This document shows, in pieces, positions 23,266-33,915 of a stretch of DNA of 64,000 bases (position 1 is its first letter; each line of letters begins with the position of its first letter). The DNA is taken from assembly GCA_946902985.2 (NCBI GenBank), contig OX336389.2:981706482-981770481 (forward strand). The letters run 5' to 3'. The notes beneath the pieces are model-generated. The model was not told where the DNA came from, did no database searches, and saw only the letters and a program-made list of their open reading frames with translations. The position numbers and the translations under genes are program-made. The stretch is from Meconema thalassinum (taxonomy: Eukaryota; Arthropoda; Insecta; Orthoptera; Tettigoniidae).

Positions 23266-24410
23266 AAAGGTAAAACTAAGCAGGTCTTACAGCAGTCTGC
23301 TGACTCTGTTACAGAAGAGTTAAACAAATGGTCACAAAATAATCGCCTCATAATATACTATAAAAAACAGTATCTCTACATTTCCACACTATACAGAATA
23401 GGAATCCTGCGACGCCCAATATAACATTAAATGGTCATCAAATAGAAAATAAATCAGAAACAAAGTTTTTAGGACTATGGATACAACATGACTTGAAATG
23501 GAATAAACATATACAATATCTGAATACTAAACTGAACTCGATGTGCTTTGCGTTACGTATTTTGAAAATTTCCACAAGTATGCACACATTAAGAAATACG
23601 TATTTTGCTTATTTCCATTCGTACTTAATATATGGGGTCATATTTTGGGGTATGTCACCAGATGTACTAAGCACGTTTACGATACAAAAAGGGCGATTAG
23701 AATTATGTCAAATGTAAACACTAGAGAATCATGTAGACCTCTGTTTAAAGATTTTAACATTCTCCCACTGCCCTGCATTCATATCTTTGAAAGTATTATG
23801 TTTTTTTAAATAATTTAATGAATAAATACGTTTTTCTTAAAACAAACCATGATGTTTATAGGCAGGGGCGGATCTAGGGGAGGGCGAGGAGGGCGACCGC
23901 CCAGGGCCCCGCACCATGATTTTGTTAAATTTAATTAATTAATTTTTCTTTCCAAACTATTTTATTTTCAGTGCAGCTATGACCTCTGTTGACCGTTTAG
24001 CAAGTTTAGATTTCGGTGACATAATAGAAGACTTCAGCCGGAAAAAAGTGGCAAAGTAATATTTTATTGTTTACATAATCTTCTTCAAGGGGACTTAAAG
24101 GTTTCTTTCATATTATTAAAAAAATACTGTAGTGTACTCAAAATATTGTAACTATTCTTTATTTTATTATTTTTACAAAACTACTTTCCATTTGATTTCA
24201 TATTTTTATTTCCTATTGTTGTGGGCCCCGTCTTATCATATCGCCCAGGGCCCCGTAAGGCCTGGATCCACCACTCTTTATAGGCATAAACACAAGACAA
24301 AATCAAAACATTCATATTTCACACACACAAGCATATTGAACCCTTAAGATTGGTCCCATATTAATGATTCGATATTTTATTCTTGCTGTATTAAATACTA
24401 GCACTGCTGA
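23266..24410 (+). pseudogene. non-LTR reverse transcriptase, 3' part
   Basis: Continues the RT interrupted at 16,375: K-Q-V-L-Q-Q-S-A-D segment (23,278 on), the post-palm F-L-G-L-W-I-Q-H-D-L-K-W segment (23,468 on) and the Y-F-A-Y-F-H-S...I-Y-G-V-I-F-W-G segment (23,600 on), followed by R-A-I-R-I-M in another frame. It contains stops and frameshifts and is itself interrupted by a MITE (23,863-24,276), after which the frame resumes for about 40 codons. Confidence 0.85.
23863..24276 (+). mobile_element. hAT-like MITE
   Basis: 414 bp flanked by the 8-bp duplication TTTATAGG (23,855-23,862 and 24,277-24,284), the size made by hAT transposases. The ends are imperfect inverted repeats: CAGGGGCGGATCTAG at the left, and GAGTGGTGGATCCAG read inward from the right. 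A CGCCCAGGGCCCCG block occurs near both ends. No transposase frame is present, so it is non-autonomous. Confidence 0.88.
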
Positions 24411-27160
24411 AGCCAGAGTTTGCTAAGATGTCACAATATTCAGGTACTTGAGTTGGAAACGAAGGGTCGCGTCCACATTCCAAACGACAAAAGGATGGGG
24501 CTGCGAAACTATTTACAACTTCCTTTCTGAGAGCCACAGAAAAACATTTAGAGACAGGTGAAGAACCTACAGCGCGTCAGTACGCTCATGACGCATGGCG
24601 AAGATATTTCAATGTCCACCTGCTTCAAGACAAGGAAAGAGTGAAATGTGAGTGAGAATAATGATGTCTTGACCACACCCACAGGCGGAGTTTCGCAGAG
24701 GACCCGCGAAAAGTTCAAGATGACCAGCCAATGAGAAGATATGACGCCAGTCAACGGCGGGAACGAGGAATTGGCGGCAATCAATTTAATTACAGCTGTA
24801 CGATCGATTTGCTTGCGCATGATTAAATTCGTTACATGCTGTATGTCACGATGATTTTGAGTGGTCACACATGCTGGTAGCCCTAGTATTATAGAATTTA
24901 GCTGAGTGGGTTACACCTTGTCTTGATTTTGTGTCATTTTTTATAAACAGTGCTGAAGGTGCGAGGTGAAATATACTCTTTTTATGTGTCCAGGGGACAC
25001 TACATACTCATTATGCGTGTCCGAGGCGACACTATACTTATTCTGCGTGTCAGTGAGGGCACTAGGTACTTTGAGACTTGAACATTTTGTGCATCTGTGC
25101 GATGCAAAGTAATGGTAAAATTCTGGATATTTAATATTCTAGTTCTGTGCGATGCAATAGATGTGTTGAAAGTTTTACGATAAATTCAGTGTTCAGATAG
25201 GTGGTTATCAGACCACAGAAGTTAGGGGCAGTCTACGCACTGCTACAGGAACTTTTTCGATGAATTGAGTAGTCGAAATTACAGCAGTTAGATAGCAGGA
25301 ATAAAGCGCGTGTTAATATTGAATTTCCTCATAACAGCAAGATGAACTGCACAGCCATGGACGGAAGGAAGACATCCGTTTTAACCATTGCCGAGATGTC
25401 TATCATGGGCTAGGCCGACGCATAGGGGAGATGGCAGGCGATATCCATGACGTAAATATGGGCTGAAAGTGATGAGTACAAAACATTAAATTTATTTAAT
25501 TTTGGACGGGTCGGGTTGCGTGTTGTATGGGAAATCTTGTTAATATTTGTTTTGCTTGTCTTTTAAATGTTAATTCTTAGTGATATTTTTTAGCTGACAT
25601 ACTTGTTAATTTCGTGGGCGTAACGTGACAATTTGTGTAAATATAGTGTTTAGATTGTATTTTGTGTTTTTGTCTTGCGTACGTGATTTATATGACGCGT
25701 GGGAGCGCATGGAAATTGACGTGCAAACAAGTTATTTCATGGCCAATAAACTAGGGCCGCGGTGATAAATGATTCTTGCAGTAAAATTAATGTAATCCTA
25801 GATTTGGGGGCATTATATTTGTATTGTGAATTTATAGTCGATCAGGCTGTTTAAATATTATGTGTGGTATTGCCTTGTTGCAATTTGTTGATACGTAAAG
25901 CCATTAGCTTTATCGTAATTAATTTCATTTAAATTGACTTCTTACTTGTCTTGTGGAGACAGTAGAAAACTCTGATCTGGCATGGGTGTGTGTGGATCTT
26001 CGAGCCGATTACATGTGTTTGTGTCATATTGTGTGTGTATTTAAATGCTTGCGGGGAGTGACTTGATTCATCTCCTGTCTGCCGAATTTCCTCCAAAAAT
26101 CGACACCTGAAGGGCGATTGGTCCAGGAGATATTGGAGACTTGATATTCCAGGGTGGATTTTTCAAGATGTGTCTGTTATTTGATGAATTATACGCACGC
26201 GTTTACAGTGGTCTAAGGAAGGCAAGTTCTACGGTACTCATGGAGCTGAGGGGAGCCCAAAGTCTATTTTGGTTATGACACACCTGTGGTATTTGGAGAG
26301 TGAGTGAATGAGCGGTCCGCTCGCCACGCAGATCAGAGGGTTAGATAAGGTCATTAGCAGCTGGTAGCGAGACCTGTATTTTGCTTCGTGAGAGTTTTGT
26401 ATTTAAAACCTGAATGATCATAATTTGTTGCGATTTAATAGGGGAGTTCTTCATGCTGCATCCCTACTATTCTTGTGTCATGTTAATTAACTCATTGAGT
26501 CATTGCTTATCCATGTTTTTGTTATAGCCTATTTGGGCGTTTTACATATTTTGTTGTTGTTGCTTTGGCATTTTGTGACGACAAATTTTCTGATGTAAAT
26601 GTATGGTGACACCGGTCAACCTGTGTTCTTGTGTATGTCACGTTATCGTGCCATTAGCTTTTCCAGTGTAAGTCCGGATTTCGTCGGCTATTTTAGTAGA
26701 ATACATCCGTGTATTTACTGTGTTATTTTGTAAAGGGCTAGGGCATGTCAGCGTTTAATTATTTGTGTTAGCCATTCCATTTGTGTATTCCCATATGCCG
26801 TAACTTTGATCCGCAACACGGGAATTCGCGTCTCATTCGAATGGTCGTTCGGAAGCGAATTCTCGTTAATATGTGCTCATTTCTTTACAGCTTATCGCCG
26901 CTCGCACACGACACATAATTTTATTTGAAGGTGACATTTTTAGTCACCATTCATTTTGATTACAGCAGTTGTTGCTAATGCTTTTGGGGCTGAATTCCAG
27001 TTCCCTCAGTGTTTTTATTTGTGAGTAAAATTTATGAGTAAAATTTGTGAGGGTAAATTCAGGGAGGATTTGATTTATTTAATTTGTTTGATTGATTCAG
27101 TTAATAAATGTTGTTTATTTAAATTGTGTTTTACGTTATTCCTAAGTTTAGTTAACCCTA
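24411..27160. other. 2.7 kb unassigned, non-coding
   Basis: No frame with recognisable features. A frame of 106 codons at 24,548-24,868 (minus) has no known domain. A short triplet of related blocks (GTGTCC.GGGGACACT, GTGTCCGAGGCGACACT, GTGTCAGTGAGGGCACT) lies at 24,985-25,065, each block weakly self-complementary. It may be an LTR or UTR of an element I cannot place. Confidence 0.4.
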
Positions 27161-27735
27161 TGAATCATAGACTTTGTTGGAAGCCATTAAATGTCTCTAA
27201 AACACTTAGTACAAGGACTGATCATGACTCCGAAAACAGAGTCTTGTCAAATGCTTCATTCCAAGGCTACAATATATCAAACAGGAACTTTTCACACAGG
27301 AGTTAAATTATACAATAAAATACCCCAGTATATAACATTTGCCCCAAAAATAAAACCTTTGAAAGAATGTTGAAAGCTTATCTGCAGTGCAATTGTTTAC
27401 ACTCTGTAGTTGAATATCTTAGCGTATAGGAGCGAAGAAATCTATAATTGTATTTTATTTTTCTATTTTAATTGTATTACCTAGCTGTAAGTTGTTGTAT
27501 TTAAAGAATTACGTTTTCATATTGTGATAATAGAGTAAGGTGTAAATAGTTGTCCAATAAGATTGTATCTCGTAAGATCTGTTATTATAATAAGTTATAA
27601 ATAGTTATTGTATTAGTAATATATACCTGTAAGTTCTTTTATTTTATAGATGTAATTTCTGGCGTGTCCTATATCAAAATTGTATTGTATACATGTAATT
27701 GATCAAATGGATTAATAAAAATCTAATCTAATGAA
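27161..27735 (+). pseudogene. non-LTR retrotransposon 3' end (RT C-terminus and tail)
   Basis: Frame fragments read as the usual C-terminal end of Jockey-like RTs: a G-V-K-L-Y-N-K-I-P-Q segment near 27,305 and basic residues before a stop near 27,373. A 300-bp AT-rich 3' UTR follows, with AATAAAAATCTAATCTAATG near 27,713. It seems to be a second copy of the tail, because the RT copy upstream already reached a homologous point at 24,300. Confidence 0.7.
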
Positions 27736-28305
27736 TAAATTCCTGCATATACTAAGGAACACAAAACGTGCTACACCTTAAAACAGTACTGGTATGGCAC
27801 AGAATGGTAGAGTATATTAAAAGGAGAGTGATTAGTCCCTTATGCATAGATTTAAATGAGTGAACATTGTTTGGCATCCTTAAAAAGTTAGTCACCTTCA
27901 GTGATCTCAAGAGTAGCCATCATATTGAGACCCATGTCCTAAAGGTCCTGGGTTTGATTGCAAACAGAACATTCATTCTAGTCTGTTCGGAACATTCAAA
28001 ACTGAGAAGAGTTTGGCTTCACACCACAGCGATCCACTAAAATGATGGTTCCTAAATTAAGGCCATGGCTGCCTCCTTCCCAATCCTAGTCTCAACTACA
28101 AATGCATATATCACTACAAACAACCTATACATACAGTTACCGGGAAGGTAGCTCTGCACTTCATCATTCGCTTCCCCAGGATACTACCGCAGTGTGAAAC
28201 ATTTGCCAGACTGAGTGTGTTTGTTTTCGATTGTGAGGACCTACTGTCACACGCATCAATGTTCACAGATAGAGAAGTATTTGGCTTGCTCCCCGCACCC
28301 CTATA
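27736..28305. other. left flank (target) of the palindromic element
   Basis: No recognised gene. A 64-codon minus frame ends at the insertion site and does not continue convincingly on the other side (43,875 on), so the target site appears non-genic. Confidence 0.45.
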
Positions 28306-28311
28306 CACGCC
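28306..28311 (+). other. target-site duplication CACGCC (left)
   Basis: Six bases immediately before AGTAGG. The same six bases follow CCTACT at 43,869-43,874. Confidence 0.9.
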
Positions 28312-28500
28312 AGTAGGTAATATAAGCCGAAGCTGGCGCAGGGGCTAATGGGCAAGATGGCCGCCGCGCGCAATCACTCTATGTTATTCTTATGGAGGGG
28401 TCATTCAGAGCTGGCGCAGTGGCTAATGGGCAAAATGGCCGCCACGCCCTGAGACCGTGAATGACGTCACAGAGGGAGGTCGGCCGTGTAGTTGCTAAAT
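28312..28500 (+). repeat. left tip of terminal inverted repeat with internal duplication
   Basis: The outermost 190 bp are GC-richer than the rest of the arm. They contain a ~36-bp direct duplication starting GCTGGCGCAG.GGCTAATGGG (28,331 and 28,411). This is a plausible binding site for the replication-initiation or integration machinery. An ATT microsatellite follows (28,508-28,532), and its copy number differs between the arms. Confidence 0.75.
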
Positions 28501-28587
28501 GGAATATTTATTATTATTATTATTATTATTAGGTAATTATTAATTGATCATGTGCAATCCAGACCAGCCTTATATTGTCCACTTTTG

Positions 28588-28752
28588 GTGTAGTTGCTAG
28601 CATTTTAGCTGTTTCCCTAGAGGTGTGGGTTTCATTCCCGCCTCAACCAAGAAATTTTATTTTGGGCTGAGAGCTGGACTGGGGTACACTCAGCCTCATG
28701 ACGTGAAAGTAAGAAAACGTGGGGTTTCATTCATACCTCAGCCATTCCGCCT
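28588..28752 (+). mobile_element. SINE family A copy inside the left arm
   Basis: Diverged relative of the SINEs at 3,215 and 7,450: GTGTAGTTGCTAGC, a B-box-like GTGGGTTTCATTCCCG, then GGACTGGGGTACACTCAGCCTC. A mirror copy lies in the right arm, so the SINE sequence was present before the arms were duplicated. Confidence 0.65.
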
Positions 28753-28763
28753 AATCCAACTTT

Positions 28764-29233
28764 ACCTAACCTACCCTAACCTAACTTAACCTAACCTAAC
28801 TTCGCCTAACCTAACCTAACCTAACAAACATTATTTAACCTAACCTAACCTAACCTAACCTAGCCAAACTTCAAAGTGAGAGCAAATATGAAAGCAAATG
28901 TAAGAGCACACATAATAAACTAAGTTATAACCTAACCTAACCTAACTTCACCTAATCTAACCTAACATAACCAAACTTCAAAGTGAGTGCAAAAGTGGGT
29001 GCAAAAGTGAGTGCAAAAGTGTGTGCAAGAGTGGGTGCAAAAGTGAGTGCAAGAGTGGGTGCAAAAGTGAGTGCAAGAGTGAGTGCAAAAGTGAGTGCAA
29101 AAGTGGGAGCAAAAAAGTGAGAGCAAAACAGTGGAGAGCAAAAAGTGTGAGTAAATAAGTAAGAGCAAATGGGAGAGCACAAATAATAAACTGAGTTTTA
29201 ACCTAACCTAATCTAACCTAACCTAACCTAACC
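28764..29233 (-). repeat. TTAGG-type tracts and 12-bp minisatellite, left arm
   Basis: Plus-strand (CCTAA)n arrays with interruptions lie at 28,764-28,868, 28,929-28,976 and 29,200-29,233. Between the last two is an imperfect 12-bp repeat of the type GTGAGTGCAAAA (28,981-29,125). The G-rich strand runs 5' to 3' toward the element tip, as at a chromosome end. Pentamer TTAGG is the common insect telomere repeat. Open frames through the minisatellite (about 75 codons of A-L-T-F) are artefacts. Confidence 0.85.
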
Positions 29234-29244
29234 CACAGAAACCT

Positions 29245-29435
29245 CATTTAAATATTTTAGATTCAACATTTTAACATTTTACATTTTAACATTTTACATT
29301 TTTGATTTTTCATTTTACATTTTTTTAGATTTTACATTTTTGATTTTTTTTATATTTTAGATTTTAGTTTTTTAGATGTTACATTATCAATTTAAGATTT
29401 TTTGATTTTAGATTTTACATTTTCTGAAAAGAGTA
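29245..29435. repeat. AT-rich low-complexity block, left arm
   Basis: Irregular repeats of ACATTTT and GATTTT. Mirrored at 42,738-42,928. Non-coding. Confidence 0.7.
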
Positions 29436-29569
29436 AACTACAAGGCTACATACTTAACCTCACCAAACCTAACTTTACCAAACCTAACTTAAGCTAATCC
29501 AAAGGCTAATGCACATACACAAAGTATATAAGGGTACAAGCAACTATCCTTATGCTAGTTTTATAGGTT

Positions 29570-29960
29570 ACTGTACAACATGATAACTACCCCAACCGGT
29601 TTTTTTCATTTTGTTGTTTACACACATGACAATTTTCCAATTTCCCATTTTCAGTTTTTTAAAAATGTTAGTTTTAAGTTTTTCAATCTCATAACATGGA
29701 AACATGGATTTTGCATTATGTTGTTTACACATTTATTAATTTCACAATTTCCCATTTACAGTTCTTAAAATGTCAGTTTAAAGTTTTTCAATTTCATGAT
29801 ATAGAAACATGGATTTTCCAATTTGTTGTTTACACATTTGTCAATTTACCAAATTCCCATTTACAGTTTTTAAAATTTCAGTTTAATGTTTTTTTTATTT
29901 TGTCAATATGGAAACATGGATTTTCCAATTTGTGTTTTACATGTTCATTTTGCATTAAGA
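29570..29960 (-). repeat. post-PolB tandem repeats, left arm
   Basis: About four imperfect units of 100-110 bp built around AAATTGGAAAATCCATG, AAACTGACATTTTAA and AACTGTAAATGGGAAATT (read with PolB). They lie about 300 bp downstream of the polymerase. Related blocks occur downstream of the PolB pseudogene at 58,810-59,110. The 62- and 111-codon frames through them are by-products of the repeat. Mirrored at 42,213-42,603. Confidence 0.75.
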
Positions 29961-30260
29961 GCGGAGAGAGGTGGGTAGTAATTAAAAATGTACAAGCAGT
30001 TTCCATACGGTACAATATTCTTTTATTTTAAATACATGTACACTATTTACACATAATACATTTATATATATATTCCTTATTGTTATAAATTGTACACTTG
30101 TTTTTATTTTGTTTTCTATTTTATTTATTTTTGATTATGAATGCCATTTTTTATTTTGGTTTTTTATTTTTGTAGTGCTATTGTTTTATTTCCTAAATTG
30201 TTTTGTTTTATGTATTTGCTAGTTGCAGGCAGAAGATTTTGATATTCATAACTTAACTCT

Positions 30261-33200
30261 TTAAGCATAGTCAATGATTGAGTAATGACCATAGGCATGT
30301 GTACCTATACCATCAGCATCAATCACTCTTTTATCATCACCAGGACACAAAGCAATTTTGTTTAGTCTTATAGATGATATGTTATGTTGTTTAGAAGCGA
30401 TAATGTTCATTGGTATTCTTTTTACATTGTTGTTCATGACACAATCCTTATAATCTTGAAAGCTTATACAATTTTTGACAACCCCTTTGCTAATACCTTT
30501 AATCTTTTTGATTTCTTTACCATTTATGTCTAAAGCGTACATTTTAGCTCTAAGTCCAACAAATGCTTTTATAATTTGTCCACAAGCCTCGTCTTTAAAT
30601 TTCCCCAACGTTTTCTTGTTTGATGTAGAGTAACATATGTGATTAGTAGGATAATCTGATGTGTCCAGGTGTTCTAGGAAATCCAACTTGTCTTGAAATA
30701 CATCTTGGGTGTTAACCAAATAAATGAACGAGTCGGTATCCATATACATGAGTTTAAGATTGTCCATGCCATAATAGGGTAGCAGGACATCATAGTGGTG
30801 GGAATACATGAGAGTTTTTGAAATATCCAGTATACACATTCCAATATATATAGGCTTATTGAATACAATGTTACGTTTAGCCATGTGGAAAGCAGCTAGG
30901 TTAGGACCATAAATGGTTCTGTCAATAAATGTCGGCTTTGCTATTAGCTTTTCTGCCTTTTTGCTGTCAGTCACAAGACGTATGTCTATTCTTTTACGGA
31001 TATTTTCCATTGTTTTTCCAAAAATGGCATTGTTGAATAATTTGTACAGATTTTTCTCAAACTCATTTTTGGCTTGTTTTCGAAGGTTGTTATTAAAATC
31101 AACGTATGCCTTTAACCAAGGTCTTTGCTTAAACTTTAACACACAATGAATTTTTATCAATTTTATTCCATGATCTAAAGCCTGTTTTAATGCCATGTAG
31201 TGAACAACATATCGCCTTCGATTTCCAAGATGAGGAATTAGTTTTTTCAGATACGAATCCTTAGGTTGTGTACACTCTGGTAGGAAAGGTAAATCGTTGT
31301 GTAGATCATGAAGGTCAGATGGGTAATCAACATCAACGTCTAGAATGTATCCCACAGGATCGTCTTTCTTCAGTTTTTCTAGATCAACGGTATCTGGAGA
31401 AACCCACTGAAATCCGCCATAAGGAAGAGAGTGACACATAGCCCACCCGTATTGGTTGTTGGCATCATCATAGGTAATAAACTGTGATGGTTTCTCAGAA
31501 TCATAGGTTTCCATGTATTTATTGTTAGCTTCAGCATACCGATGAGACACCTGGCATATGCCTCCACGTATTCCAGACTCGATTAAAAGAATCTGATCGT
31601 AATCCTGTAGCAATTCCAGTTCAATGCCTGTGTAAAGGAGCATTGCCTCAAAACTTAAACCAGGCGAAGTGAAAAAGTGTGCAGCATCCACTCGGTGTGT
31701 TTCTAGTGTTTTGTTTCTAAACGTTTCAAAGCTGTCTGCAAGAAGGAGTACATCTGAAGTTAGGTAGAGGTCACTATATTCCCCTAGAGTTTTAATGTTG
31801 AACTGATTCCACACATTTTTAGCATGTTCATAGTCTTTTTGACTAACATTTTCTTGACTTAATTTGTTAAAGAATACCTCTTTTGGAGGTAAACACGTTT
31901 CACTTAACTTTTCCCATGAGTCAATGTAGTCATAACAAAATACCCCTTTACAAGTCATGAGCATTGCATTTTCTTTTCCAAAGTACTTGTCTGTCTCAGG
32001 GTATGATGTTAAGTTGGAAACTAAGTTTTCCAAACTACTTGGCATTAACCGAAACGTGTCCACAAATCGAAGCTTAACATTTCCAACATATTTGGTGAAA
32101 GAGATGTACTTTTCTTTGGAGTTAGGGATAACGTCCACTCTTTCAGTAGTACACCCCAATTGCTTTACAATGAAATTTGCGTCATAGCCACTCATATTAT
32201 GTAGAAATACAGGAACGGGGTTTCGTGTTTTACACTTCAAATTACAGTTATTGTGAGCACTCCCACGGTAATCCCCTGTAATATGACAATGGTCTCGAAC
32301 TTTCCAGTCCTCTTTGGTAAATGGTTTATGACACAAATAACAGGTTTCAGAAGATTGGAACTCTGCTTCTTGATGCTCAGTTAAAGCTTTTGGAACATTT
32401 AAGCTGTAAAGACGATCAATTTCATTAGCTATTGAGATCAAACAGTCCATAAACTTTTCTGCAGCGTCAGGTCCACGATAAATAATAGGTTGGCTCGGAA
32501 GGTTTGTCTTTATGTGTTCCACAGCTGGTGAGGGTTTAACATATATACCAAAGCTCATAGGAACATGACTCTGGTATGGCACTGTATAACTTGCCTCAGG
32601 ATTAGGTAGACATGTTTGATAGGGTAACAGTATACTTTCAAAATCTGCATAGATAACGTAAGGTATTCTAAGCATTTTTTCCACATTTACGAATTTCACA
32701 ATTGGGTTTTTAATAGGCATTTCAACCCAAGCAATGTCATGCTGGACACACAAAGCTCTATGTTCTTTTAATTTTTCCATTCCTTGTTGCCCATATTGAT
32801 TATCAAAGTGAGTGAAACACCGTTTACACGTATATATCTTATGTCCATGGCGGGTAATCTGATGTCCTACTAGTTTATCAAAATCTTTGATAAAGACGTA
32901 GTGGTTCTGGCCGGATGATGAACTTAGCAGAAGGAGGTCACGATGGTCTTGTAACTCTTGATCCACAACCTTTAGAGGAAACAGTTTGTTGTCTTCTTCC
33001 AGTCCAAATACATTGATGGATATGTCGTTGGCTTTCTCGAATTTGGGAATGTCAGCTAGTAATGTTGGAAATGATATTACTGAAAAATCATACTTGTTTT
33101 CCAGGTCCTTGTATTTACTAATGCGATGAGCATCCTTTTTAACCAGTTTTGCTAAAATGGCATACATAAAACACTTTTCATCTTTCAAGTTTTCAGGATT

Positions 33201-33893
33201 AATGCAGGCTTTTCTTGCTTGTATAGCTGCTGGTAATGGAATATATGTGCTTCCACGCAAGGGATTGTACTTATTTATTTTCAATCGTACTCCTTCCACT
33301 GCTAACAAAGCCCAATTACTGCCTTTTAGCTCAGATTCCTCCATTTCCGTAGTTAACTTTGTAAATTGTGTTTCCAAGAAACTACTTAAGTCCGTTTCCA
33401 AAAATAGGGCCTGATTTCGTGTTTTAAAAGCACGATCTGTAATTTCATTGGTAGATGTATGAATGAATCTACATTCAGCCACAAGATTAACTTTGATCGA
33501 CTTGTGCATTGCTAGTTCTTTCTGCATAGCTTGTATTATTTGCTGTTTGGACTCTTTAAGGTATGAATTTAAATCCTTGCACGTATCGCAACGAATGAAA
33601 TAGGATTTAAGTCGACCTTCAAAAGATGTCTCATATTCAATAAGTCCATTTTTGTCAGGGACCAATGACAGTAGGTAATGTTTTGTAGGCTCTGCTTTTT
33701 GTCTTTTAGCTGCCGACACAACATTACAACATTCTTCATGACGACGTCCATTGTAGGCATTGTTGAATGTACAGCCACACGTTTTACACTCATGAAATTC
33801 ACCACACGATACTTCATGTCGCTTCCTATGATAGTCTCGAAGAAAAGTCTTTCCACACTCTTTACACATATAGCTAGGAATGGCTTCTTCCAT
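30261..33893 (-). CDS. protein-primed-type family B DNA polymerase, left arm copy
   Basis: An intact 1,210-codon frame on the minus strand, differing from the right-arm protein at two residues: Thr/Ala near residue 350 and Ala/Ser near residue 250. The start is the ATG at 33,893, which has A at -3 and G at +4; the seven codons before it lack an ATG. Domain content is as described for the right-arm copy. Upstream lie five 137-bp repeats (possible promoter/origin). Downstream are several AATAAA signals (around 30,100-30,200 on the complement). The gene is transcribed outward, toward the nearer element end. That both copies are intact argues for recent duplication, recent gene conversion or selection. 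Confidence 0.97.
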   Translation of the reverse strand: MEEAIPSYMCKECGKTFLRDYHRKRHEVSCGEFHECKTCGCTFNNAYNGRRHEECCNVVSAAKRQKAEPTKHYLLSLVPDKNGLIEYETSFEGRLKSYFIRCDTCKDLNSYLKESKQQIIQAMQKELAMHKSIKVNLVAECRFIHTSTNEITDRAFKTRNQALFLETDLSSFLETQFTKLTTEMEESELKGSNWALLAVEGVRLKINKYNPLRGSTYIPLPAAIQARKACINPENLKDEKCFMYAILAKLVKKDAHRISKYKDLENKYDFSVISFPTLLADIPKFEKANDISINVFGLEEDNKLFPLKVVDQELQDHRDLLLLSSSSGQNHYVFIKDFDKLVGHQITRHGHKIYTCKRCFTHFDNQYGQQGMEKLKEHRALCVQHDIAWVEMPIKNPIVKFVNVEKMLRIPYVIYADFESILLPYQTCLPNPEASYTVPYQSHVPMSFGIYVKPSPAVEHIKTNLPSQPIIYRGPDAAEKFMDCLISIANEIDRLYSLNVPKALTEHQEAEFQSSETCYLCHKPFTKEDWKVRDHCHITGDYRGSAHNNCNLKCKTRNPVPVFLHNMSGYDANFIVKQLGCTTERVDVIPNSKEKYISFTKYVGNVKLRFVDTFRLMPSSLENLVSNLTSYPETDKYFGKENAMLMTCKGVFCYDYIDSWEKLSETCLPPKEVFFNKLSQENVSQKDYEHAKNVWNQFNIKTLGEYSDLYLTSDVLLLADSFETFRNKTLETHRVDAAHFFTSPGLSFEAMLLYTGIELELLQDYDQILLIESGIRGGICQVSHRYAEANNKYMETYDSEKPSQFITYDDANNQYGWAMCHSLPYGGFQWVSPDTVDLEKLKKDDPVGYILDVDVDYPSDLHDLHNDLPFLPECTQPKDSYLKKLIPHLGNRRRYVVHYMALKQALDHGIKLIKIHCVLKFKQRPWLKAYVDFNNNLRKQAKNEFEKNLYKLFNNAIFGKTMENIRKRIDIRLVTDSKKAEKLIAKPTFIDRTIYGPNLAAFHMAKRNIVFNKPIYIGMCILDISKTLMYSHHYDVLLPYYGMDNLKLMYMDTDSFIYLVNTQDVFQDKLDFLEHLDTSDYPTNHICYSTSNKKTLGKFKDEACGQIIKAFVGLRAKMYALDINGKEIKKIKGISKGVVKNCISFQDYKDCVMNNNVKRIPMNIIASKQHNISSIRLNKIALCPGDDKRVIDADGIGTHAYGHYSIIDYA

Positions 33894-33915
33894 TATGAAT
33901 GTTGATTTCTGCAAA

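Noticed and set aside
24850..24880. Shared border with 50,385 (CTAGGGCTACCA.CA)
   Set aside because: Only about 15 bases match and flanking sequence shows no further similarity, so it is not enough to call a repeat.
28764..28868. True chromosome telomere or chromosome fusion point
   Set aside because: Tracts are short, interrupted and located inside an element with a target duplication. Head-to-head TTAGG is explained by the palindrome.
28952..29182. A-L-T-F repeat protein in each palindrome arm
   Set aside because: Translation of a 12-bp minisatellite that is open in several frames.
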